In this document: in pieces, positions 1 to 5,055 of the stretch
Numbering within the stretch: the stretch's first letter is position 1
Layout: every line of letters starts with the position of its first letter
Source: an uncultured Oscillospiraceae bacterium
GTDB lineage: Bacteria; Bacillota_A; Clostridia; Oscillospirales; Acutalibacteraceae
Reading direction: 5' to 3'
NCBI GenBank assembly: GCA_900554165.1
Contig: USGR01000095.1
Coordinates: forward strand, 1 to 5,055
DNA length: 5,055 nucleotides
Translations under genes and position numbers: made by a program
Notes under the pieces: model-generated
What the model saw: the letters and a program-made list of their open reading frames with translations, nothing else
Databases searched by the model: none
Told to the model about the DNA's origin: nothing

Positions 1-2
1 CT

Positions 3-626
3 TATGTACAGGACAATGTTGAGGGCGCAAAACTCTCTTCTTACAAGTCGGGTATGGACGCGGCGCTCGCCCTTAAAAACGGCCAGCTTGACGCTGTCGT
101 TCTTGACGAACTGCCGGCACAGGAGATTGTTAAGCAGAACGACGATTTAAAGATTTTAGATGAAAGCCTTACTACGGAATCTTATGCTATAGCTGTGCGC
201 AAGGGAGATACAGAGCTGCTTAACAGCATTAATGCCACACTTAAGAGAATTAAAGAAGATGGCACATTTGAGAATTTTACTAATGCGTTTATGCCGGCAA
301 GCGGCGAAATAAACGTGCTCCAGCCGAGAGAGACAAGCGGAGATACAATTAAAATGGGTACAAACGCCGCCTTTAAACCGTTTGAATATCTTGAGGGCAG
401 TGATATTGTAGGATTTGACATTTGCCTGTCTGCGGAAATCGCCGCCGACGCTGGTAAAAAGCTTGAGGTTGTAAATATGGACTTTAATGCTCTCATTACT
501 GCGCTTGCGGCCGGTACGGTTGACTTTGTTGCTGCCGGCATGACGGCTGACGCCGAGCGTATGCAGAGTGTAGATTTTTCTGACCCATATTACGATGCTA
601 CACAGGTCATAATCGTTAAAAAATAG
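3..626 (+). CDS. Polar amino acid ABC transporter substrate-binding protein, 3' part, with an extra C-terminal half-domain
   Basis: Extracytoplasmic solute-binding protein (family 3) that would deliver a polar amino acid to the permease and ATPase encoded just downstream. The frame is open to the window edge, so the signal peptide and true start lie outside; 207 residues are visible. Visible residues 1 to about 97 are lobe 2 plus the closing C-terminal helix of a first domain: the DAVVLDELPA segment, ILDE, YAIAV, then a helix ending in FTNAFM. After a linker of about 17 residues, visible residues 115-207 restart as lobe 1 of a second domain: MGTNAAFKPFEY, GFDICL, AAGMTADAER, VDFSDPYYD. It stops at QVIIVKK, which is where the hinge into lobe 2 normally begins. 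The family signature usually has an acidic residue where this copy has Cys (GFDICL). No downstream frame continues lobe 2. The ligand cannot be assigned. Family is confident; full architecture is not. Confidence 0.9.
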   Translation, partial: YVQDNVEGAKLSSYKSGMDAALALKNGQLDAVVLDELPAQEIVKQNDDLKILDESLTTESYAIAVRKGDTELLNSINATLKRIKEDGTFENFTNAFMPASGEINVLQPRETSGDTIKMGTNAAFKPFEYLEGSDIVGFDICLSAEIAADAGKKLEVVNMDFNALITALAAGTVDFVAAGMTADAERMQSVDFSDPYYDATQVIIVKK

Positions 627-638
627 AATTACTTTGAT

Positions 639-660
639 ACTGCAGTAATTCTGCTGCAGT
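639..660 (+). other. Small hairpin after the binding-protein stop
   Basis: ACTGCAG (639-645) and CTGCAGT (654-660) form a perfect 7-bp stem around an 8-base loop, 12 bases past the stop codon. It has no T-run, so it is not a terminator by itself. Together with the GC-rich hairpin at 684-703 it could protect the 3' end of the upstream message. That role is inferred. Confidence 0.45.
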
Positions 661-683
661 GATGTTATACAAAATAACTCAAC

Positions 684-710
684 GGGGCGGACTGTTCCGC
701 CCCTGATTTT
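684..710 (+). terminator. Intercistronic hairpin, partial terminator or mRNA 3' stabiliser
   Basis: GGGGCGGA (684-691), loop CTGT, and TCCGCCCC (696-703) make a perfect 8-bp GC-rich stem, followed by TGATTTT. The T-tract is weak and interrupted, so leaky termination or blocking of 3' exonucleases is more likely than a full stop. Its position between the binding-protein gene and the permease gene is typical of ABC uptake operons, where binding protein is needed in excess over the membrane complex. Confidence 0.65.
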
Positions 711-713
711 ATC

Positions 714-722
714 AAGGGAGGG
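714..722 (+). promoter_or_regulatory. Ribosome binding site of the permease gene
   Basis: AAGGGAGGG lies with its GGAGG core 8 bases before a TTG codon at 730. This supports TTG as the start, since no ATG or GTG is better placed and the encoded N-terminus fits the permease family. Confidence 0.8.
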
Positions 723-729
723 AAACAGC

Positions 730-1404
730 TTGTCTATTTGGGAGCAGATATACAACAATCTTATTGCGCAAGATAGATGGATGCTTATTCTGCGCGGACT
801 TGGCACAACACTGCTTATCGCTTTCGGAGCTATTATAATAGGTACTGTTATCGGTATCATTATTTGTCTGTTCCGCATGTCTAACATAAAAATTCTGCGC
901 TGGATTGGCACGCTTTACATAACCGTTATACGCGGTGTTCCTGTTATTACTCAGCTTATGATATTTGCTTTTGTCATTTTTGCGCCTTATGGAATGCCTC
1001 TTAATTTAGTCGCCATAATAGGATTTGGCGTTAACTCCGGCGCATATGTTTCGGAAATATTCCGCGCCGGCATTCAGGGCGTCGACGTCGGCCAGATGGA
1101 GGCAGGGCGTTCATTGGGCCTTAAAAAGTGGCAGACTATGGTGAAGATTATATTCCCACAGGCCTTTAAAAATATTTTGCCTACATATACTAATGAGTTT
1201 ATTGTGCTTATTAAAGAGACATCGGTTGCAGGCTACATAGCTATTCAGGACCTTACAAAGGTCGGCGATATGATTCGAAACGCCACGTTTAACGCTTGGG
1301 TTCCGCTTATCACCACCGCCGTTATATATCTTATTCTTACGCTGGGTCTTGCTAAGCTCTTCTCTTTACTGGAAAGGAGGCTCGCCCGCAGTGATAGAGG
1401 TTAA
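730..1404 (+). CDS. Polar amino acid ABC transporter permease (HisM/GlnP type)
   Basis: Inner-membrane permease of a polar amino acid importer, 224 residues, a usual length for this family. It starts at TTG with a strong ribosome binding site. Hydrophobic segments lie at about residues 20-48, 60-87, 90-112, 155-173 and 188-213, giving roughly five membrane spans. The family block RGVPVITQL is at 68-76. The cytoplasmic EAA loop that docks on the ATPase is at about 124-151 (EAGRSLGL, then [10 protein letters not shown]). It follows the binding-protein gene after 103 bases, and its last 14 bases overlap the ATPase gene, suggesting translational coupling. A single permease gene implies a homodimeric channel, as in similar three-gene operons. 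Substrate is not deducible; Glu, Gln, His, Arg, Lys and Cys systems all look alike here. Confidence 0.93.
   Translation: MSIWEQIYNNLIAQDRWMLILRGLGTTLLIAFGAIIIGTVIGIIICLFRMSNIKILRWIGTLYITVIRGVPVITQLMIFAFVIFAPYGMPLNLVAIIGFGVNSGAYVSEIFRAGIQGVDVGQMEAGRSLGLKKWQTMVKIIFPQAFKNILPTYTNEFIVLIKETSVAGYIAIQDLTKVGDMIRNATFNAWVPLITTAVIYLILTLGLAKLFSLLERRLARSDRG
1374..1380 (+). promoter_or_regulatory. Ribosome binding site of the ATPase gene
   Basis: AAGGAGG inside the permease coding region, 10 bases before the GTG at 1391. It sets the ATPase start at that GTG rather than at the in-frame ATG at 1349, which would add 14 residues foreign to the family N-terminus. Confidence 0.85.
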
Positions 1405-2113
1405 AAATCTGTGCAAAAATTTTGGCGATAACCATGTGCTTAACGGCATAACCGAAACTATTAAAAAGGGTGAAAAAGTAGTCGTTATCGGACCGTCAGG
1501 TTCGGGTAAAAGCACTTTTTTGCGCTGCCTTAATCTGCTGGAGACACCGACGAGCGGTGAAATCTGGTTTGAGGGCCAAATGATTAATGAAAAAGGCGTA
1601 AATGTCGACGAGCTGCGCCGCAAAATGGGAATGGTGTTTCAGCACTTTAATCTGTTCCCTCACCTAACAGTTATGCAGAATATAACCCTCGCGCCTGTCA
1701 CGTTAAAGCTTCAGTCTAAAGAGGAAGCCAGTGAAAACGCTTTAAAATTGCTTAAGCGCATAGGGCTGTTGGATAAGGCAGACGCATATCCGTCTATGAT
1801 ATCCGGCGGGCAGAAGCAGCGCATTGCCATTGTCAGGGCGCTGGCAATGAATCCGGATGTAATGCTGTTTGACGAACCTACCAGCGCGCTTGACCCTGAA
1901 ATGGTTGGCGAAGTGCTGGAGGTTATGAAAGAGCTTGCCGCTGAGGGTATGACAATGGTTGTCGTAACTCATGAGATGGGATTTGCCAGAGAGGTCGGAA
2001 CAAGGGTGTTGTTTATGGACGAGGGGAAAATCCTTGAGCAAAACGAGCCGCATGCGTTTTTTGCAAATCCACAGCACGACAGACTGAAAGACTTTCTCGC
2101 TAAAGTATTGTAA
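1391..2113 (+). CDS. Polar amino acid ABC transporter ATP-binding protein (GlnQ/HisP type)
   Basis: Cytoplasmic ATPase that powers the importer encoded by the two upstream genes. From the GTG start it is 240 residues, the standard length for GlnQ-like subunits. It begins [12 protein letters not shown]. Motifs appear in order: Walker [10 protein letters not shown] at 34-42, Q-loop Gln84 ([10 protein letters not shown]), ABC signature ISGGQKQR at 137-144 (usual form LSGGQQQR), Walker B VMLFDEP at 157-163 with catalytic Glu162, D-loop SALD at 165-168, and switch His194 (VVTHEMGFA). All residues for ATP hydrolysis are present; the first signature Leu is replaced conservatively by Ile. The start overlaps the permease gene by 14 bases and a strong terminator follows the stop, so this is the last gene of the operon. 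Role is confident, transported amino acid unknown. Confidence 0.96.
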   Translation: MIEVKNLCKNFGDNHVLNGITETIKKGEKVVVIGPSGSGKSTFLRCLNLLETPTSGEIWFEGQMINEKGVNVDELRRKMGMVFQHFNLFPHLTVMQNITLAPVTLKLQSKEEASENALKLLKRIGLLDKADAYPSMISGGQKQRIAIVRALAMNPDVMLFDEPTSALDPEMVGEVLEVMKELAAEGMTMVVVTHEMGFAREVGTRVLFMDEGKILEQNEPHAFFANPQHDRLKDFLAKVL

Positions 2114-2122
2114 TTAACTTTT

Positions 2123-2149
2123 AAGCCTCCGGCATAGCCGGAGGCTTTT
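2123..2149 (+). terminator. Intrinsic terminator of the ABC transporter operon
   Basis: AAGCCTCCGGC (2123-2133), loop ATA, and GCCGGAGGCTT (2137-2147) form a perfect 11-bp stem whose 3' arm runs into TTTT. It begins 9 bases after the ATPase stop codon. Confidence 0.92.
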
Positions 2150-2233
2150 AATATGCATTATAACGGCCGCAGCAAGCATCTTAAAACGCGCAATTTTATT
2201 TTTGTCTACATCCGATTTGCGTACTATCCGTAC

Positions 2234-2273
2234 AATATAAAGTGCGCCGCTGTGGCGTCTTAGCGTTTATATT
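2234..2273. other. Stem-loop with interrupted stem
   Basis: Outer arms AATATAAA (2234-2241) and TTTATATT (2266-2273) are perfectly complementary. Inside, GCGCC and GGCGT pair around GCTGT with one wobble. It has no adjacent T-run on either strand. Confidence 0.5.
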
Positions 2274-2279
2274 CGCCAT

Positions 2280-2311
2280 TTTTGCGGGTTTTCGGCTTTC
2301 TGCCGGCAAAA
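2280..2311. other. Stem-loop with one-sided bulge
   Basis: TTTTGC (2280-2285) pairs with GCAAAA (2306-2311). After a 7-base bulge on the left, CGGC (2293-2296) pairs with GCCG (2302-2305) around TTTCT. Read on the minus strand it is followed by AAT rather than a T-run, so it is a poor terminator. Confidence 0.4.
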
Positions 2312-2403
2312 GGATTGCTGAGAGATAATGCCATCAACACCGATTCTTTTGGTGTCTGACGCGCATTCTGAGGACGGCAAAATTTGAAATAAGCAAGTCA
2401 TGA

Positions 2404-2422
2404 CCACCCGTAAAACGGGTGG
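2404..2422. repeat. Perfect hairpin resembling an IS200/IS605-type end
   Basis: CCACCCGT (2404-2411), loop AAA, and ACGGGTGG (2415-2422) form a perfect 8-bp stem with a tiny loop, preceded by AAGCAAGTCATGA. Hairpins of this shape, with a CCACC/GGTGG foot, mark the subterminal ends of IS200/IS605-family elements in Clostridia. No tnpA or tnpB gene is present, so at most this is a remnant or a non-autonomous copy. Assignment rests on resemblance only. Confidence 0.4.
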
Positions 2423-2455
2423 AATGAAAGAGTCCTAAGGGCATGCTGCCGGCAA

Positions 2456-2469
2456 GCGTCTCAAGACGC
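2456..2469. other. Short tetraloop hairpin
   Basis: GCGTC (2456-2460), loop TCAA, and GACGC (2465-2469) make a perfect 5-bp stem, 33 bases beyond the CCACCCGT hairpin. The two may belong to one structured unit. Confidence 0.4.
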
Positions 2470-2646
2470 ACGGAATTTTTCTCCTGCATCACTTGCCCCA
2501 CAGACCGCAAACTGGCTATGGATGCTTTTATGACAGCTTCCCGCCATTGCAAAACTGTTTTTACTATCTCGCTTCGCTCGCAGCTTGATGCTAAGATTTT
2601 TTACCTTTTACCTGCAAAGCCGGTGGTATTCCGCTAAAGCAAGCAA

Positions 2647-2690
2647 AATAAAACTCTATGTAAATGATATCATTCACATAGAGTTTTATT
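2647..2690 (-). terminator. Probable terminator of the ilv transcript (long inverted repeat)
   Basis: Two 22-base arms (2647-2668 and 2669-2690) are complementary at 21 of 22 positions with no spacer; the single mismatch is A opposite C. The core is CTCTATGT...CACATAGAG flanked by A/T runs. On the minus strand the hairpin ends in TTTTATTTTGC and lies about 100 bases after the ilvC stop, as expected for an intrinsic terminator. On the plus strand it ends in TTTTATTGTTTTCC, so it may act in both directions. Confidence 0.7.
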
Positions 2691-2793
2691 GTTTTCCACT
2701 TACTTGGCATATATCAGCATTTTGCCGATACTGCTTTATGTTTCTTCTGCGATTTGTCGATGGATTTTTTAATCAATCCGAGTATGTTGCAGA

Positions 2794-3834
<1,041 letters not shown>

Positions 3835-3850
3835 TTAAAGCATGTTGGCA

Positions 3851-3892
3851 ATTTTATTCGGCCCATCAGCAGATAAATGCTCGGCCTAAAAT
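3851..3892 (-). other. Three-part stem-loop in the ilvC leader
   Basis: ATTTTA (3851-3856) pairs with TAAAAT (3887-3892), GGCC (3860-3863) with GGCC (3883-3886), and AGCA (3868-3871) with TGCT (3878-3881). A TTC bulge and a small internal loop separate the stems. It ends about 60 bases upstream of the ilvC start. No T-run follows on the minus strand, so it is not a plain terminator. Confidence 0.5.
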
Positions 3893-4074
3893 CGGCTTTT
3901 AATGCTTTTAATATCAGCTTGCCGGATTTCAGCAAAACGCTTGATAAAACACGAGACCGTAACACCGCAAATGCAGCCGTTTATGCTCGGCGTCTTTTCT
4001 GCATACGGCAGATAATGCCGCTTGTCCAATGTGTATACCTATTTACCGCCGGCTGATGGCGGATTTATTTACCT

Positions 4075-4103
4075 TTATGCATATATCTTCACAGTATGCA
4101 TAA
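4075..4103. promoter_or_regulatory. Palindrome at the start of the ilvC transcript, operator or early leader hairpin
   Basis: TTATGCATA (4075-4083) and TATGCATAA (4095-4103) are perfect 9-base inverted arms spaced by 11 bases, extendable by two G-C pairs across a one-base bulge. The element begins about 10 bases after the predicted transcription start, so it could be a repressor site or the first leader hairpin. Confidence 0.45.
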
Positions 4104-4119
4104 GGCTGTCTTTCAAGAT

Positions 4120-4148
4120 ATTATAGCACAACTGCGTTAATAGTACAA
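4120..4148 (-). promoter_or_regulatory. Promoter of ilvC
   Basis: On the minus strand TTGTAC (4148-4143), a 17-base spacer and TATAAT (4125-4120) form a housekeeping-sigma promoter. The -10 box is perfect and preceded by TGC, giving an extended -10 (TGnTATAAT) that compensates for the moderate -35. It sits immediately after the ilvN stop codon, so ilvC can be expressed apart from ilvBN. Transcription should start near 4113. Confidence 0.75.
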
Positions 4149-4149
4149 A

Positions 4150-4641
4150 TTATTTTCTCACCGTCGACGAGCCCTTTTCTACTGCTATGGCGCCGGTGCG
4201 CACCGCCTCTTTTATGCCGTACGGCTCGAGCAGTGCCTGAAGCGTCTCCGTACGCTCTACCGTGTCGCAAAATTCCAGTGTTATTGTAGTCTTTGTCACG
4301 TCCAGCACTTTTGCGTCCATTACTTCGGCTATCTTCATAATCTCCGCCCGCTTGTCCGCAGGAACCGACACCTTAAACAGGCTGAGCATACGGCTTATGT
4401 ATTTGCCCTCCTGCAGCGTTTTTACCTTTATTACCGGTATCACTTTGTTTAGCTGTTTTTCTATCTGCTCTACAGTATAATCGCTGCCGTCAGCCACTAT
4501 TGTCATTCTTGATATGGCGGGGTCCTCTGTCTCGCCTACCGCCAAGCTGTCTATATTAAACCCGCGCCGCGAGAACAGCGACGCCACCTTTGACAATACG
4601 CCGGCCTGATTCTCTACCAGTACTGATATTGTATGCTTCAT
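4150..4641 (-). CDS. ilvN: Acetolactate synthase small (regulatory) subunit
   Basis: Regulatory subunit that activates the acetohydroxyacid synthase catalytic subunit and confers valine feedback inhibition; cytosolic. It has 163 residues, normal for IlvN/IlvH. The N-terminal ACT domain (about 3-78) begins HTISVLVENQAGVLSKVASL and includes Asn11, Gly14 and Asn29, positions linked to valine binding in Escherichia coli IlvH, so valine sensitivity is likely. The C-terminal domain (about 83-157) includes SLFKVSV, AKVLDVTKT and the conserved RTG at 148-150. The ATG at 4641 is chosen because AGGGAGG precedes it by 8 bases. The frame stays open to an ATG at 4800, but that start has no ribosome binding site and would add 53 basic, Cys-containing residues unlike the family. 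It lies between ilvB and ilvC. The symbol ilvH would be equally valid. Confidence 0.95.
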   Translation of the reverse strand: MKHTISVLVENQAGVLSKVASLFSRRGFNIDSLAVGETEDPAISRMTIVADGSDYTVEQIEKQLNKVIPVIKVKTLQEGKYISRMLSLFKVSVPADKRAEIMKIAEVMDAKVLDVTKTTITLEFCDTVERTETLQALLEPYGIKEAVRTGAIAVEKGSSTVRK

Positions 4642-4814
4642 GGGTTGTTCCTCCCTAAATATTAAAATAAATCTATGTGCGCTGCTATAAAGCTTTTGGA
4701 ATGTGCCTGCACATCTGCGGCATATGCAATGTCCGATGCATTTTATCGTAGATGTTCGCTTTTTTGGCAGCTTTTTCTGCGCAAAGCGCATCATAGACAT
4801 GTAAAATAGTCAAA
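4642..4814 (-). other. ilvB-ilvN intercistronic spacer
   Basis: A 173-base spacer, long for an ilvBN pair. It contains the ilvN ribosome binding site AGGGAGG (4650-4656, minus strand), a hairpin ATGTG/CACAT at 4701-4714 and a hairpin TGCGC-TTT-GCGCA near 4780-4792. I see no good promoter or T-run terminator on the minus strand, so ilvN is probably co-transcribed with ilvB. Confidence 0.55.
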
Positions 4815-5055
4815 TTATATAAGCGAGCTTTCTGCCGGATTTACTATACACTCCAAAAGGAACGGGCCGTCTGTGCTCAGCATTTCGTCAATGGCGCGCT
4901 CAGCTTCCGACATATCGCTTATGCGGCCGTGCGGTATGCCGTACGCCTGCGCTAAAAGATTAAAATCAGGACTGCCGGATAAATCGACGCCGCTGTGGCG
5001 TCCGCCGTAGTTTTTGTCCTGAAGCTCCCGCACCATGCCAAGCTTTGTATTATTC
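4815..5055 (-). CDS. ilvB: Acetolactate synthase large (catalytic) subunit, C-terminal part
   Basis: The last 79 residues of a thiamine-diphosphate-dependent acetohydroxyacid synthase catalytic subunit, which condenses pyruvate with pyruvate or 2-ketobutyrate. The 5' end lies outside the window; the first full codon on this strand is at 5054-5052. The visible part starts inside the cofactor-binding C-terminal domain: NNTKLGMV is the element after the metal-binding loop, followed by PDFNLLAQAYGIPHGRIS and GPFLLECIVNP. The usual family form GMVxQW is here GMVRELQ, so the Trp lining the acceptor pocket is replaced by Leu (codon 5024-5022). The protein stops at NPAESSLI, without the usual PMxP tail. 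Position upstream of ilvN and ilvC on the same strand supports the assignment. A related thiamine-diphosphate enzyme is possible but less likely. Confidence 0.9.
   Translation of the reverse strand, partial: NNTKLGMVRELQDKNYGGRHSGVDLSGSPDFNLLAQAYGIPHGRISDMSEAERAIDEMLSTDGPFLLECIVNPAESSLI

Larger units (their letters stand above)
2150..2646. other. Gene-free, hairpin-rich interval between convergent operons
   Basis: About 500 bases without a convincing gene. Open frames here are under 75 codons, lack ribosome binding sites, overlap on opposite strands and resemble no family I know. The interval is dense in short inverted repeats at 2234-2273, 2280-2311, 2337-2355, 2404-2422 and 2456-2469. Two copies of AAGCAAG lie at about 2391 and 2639. 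It may be a decayed or non-autonomous mobile element, or a structured transcript. Neither can be settled from one copy. Confidence 0.5.

Noticed and set aside
627..729. Possible frameshift continuing the second binding-protein domain past the stop
   Set aside because: The 103 bases after the stop hold two hairpins and the next ribosome binding site. No frame encodes lobe 2 residues, so a simple frameshift does not explain the half-domain.
156..911. 251-codon open frame on the minus strand over the binding-protein and permease genes
   Set aside because: It is antisense to two well-supported genes, crosses their boundary and has a composition unlike any family I know; a shadow frame.
1349..1390. 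ATG at 1349 as the ATPase start
   Set aside because: The GTG at 1391 follows AAGGAGG by 10 bases and yields the standard 240-residue protein; the extra 14 residues are permease codons in another frame.
2200..2240. Plus-strand promoter TTGTCT...TATCCG or TATAAA after the ABC operon
   Set aside because: Box matches are weak, spacing is not convincing and no gene follows on the plus strand.
2334..2637. Small open frames of 72 codons (minus) and 64 codons (plus) in the convergent intergenic region
   Set aside because: They overlap on opposite strands, span hairpins, lack ribosome binding sites and match no family I recognise. They may belong to a repeat element but are not supported as genes.
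4150..4800. 216-residue version of the acetolactate synthase small subunit starting at 4800
   Set aside because: No ribosome binding site precedes 4800 and the extra residues do not resemble the family. The ATG at 4641 has AGGGAGG at ideal spacing and gives the normal length.

Overview
The window looks like a chromosomal segment from an anaerobic, probably gut-associated Clostridia (Bacillota). This is inferred from strong AGGAGG-type ribosome binding sites, TTG and GTG starts, moderate GC content, a polar amino acid ABC operon, and a clostridial-style class I ketol-acid reductoisomerase (short, ending in an MYSW-type tail). Genus cannot be fixed from the sequence. Two metabolic gene blocks face each other.

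Left block (3-2150, + strand): a polar amino acid ABC uptake operon. It holds the 3' part of a solute-binding protein gene, a TTG-started permease and a GTG-started ATPase that overlaps the permease end by 14 bases. A perfect GC-rich hairpin between the binding-protein and permease genes probably lets the binding protein be made in excess. A strong intrinsic terminator closes the operon. The oddity is the binding protein: after a normal domain-1 C-terminus comes a second N-terminal lobe that stops exactly at the inter-lobe hinge. This is either a one-and-a-half-domain or a circularly permuted architecture, and the missing upstream sequence decides which.

Middle (2150-2793): about 500 bases with no convincing gene but many short hairpins, one resembling an IS200/IS605-type end hairpin. 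A near-perfect 44-base inverted repeat follows and probably terminates the leftward ilv transcript.

Right block (2794-5055, - strand): branched-chain amino acid biosynthesis in the order ilvB (3' part only) > ilvN > ilvC. The products make acetolactate or acetohydroxybutyrate (IlvB catalytic, IlvN valine-sensing) and then convert it to the dihydroxy acid (IlvC). ilvB and ilvN are separated by 173 noncoding bases. ilvC has its own promoter (TTGTAC-17-TATAAT with extended -10) directly behind the ilvN stop, followed by a roughly 320-base hairpin-rich leader with no recognisable T-box. The visible IlvB tail carries Leu where acetohydroxyacid synthases usually have the acceptor-pocket Trp, and it ends short.

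No rRNA, tRNA, CRISPR array, phage gene or intact transposase is visible. Most of the window is ordinary metabolism. The items most worth a second look are the split or permuted binding protein, the ilvC leader, the IlvB variant and the hairpin-rich convergent intergenic region.
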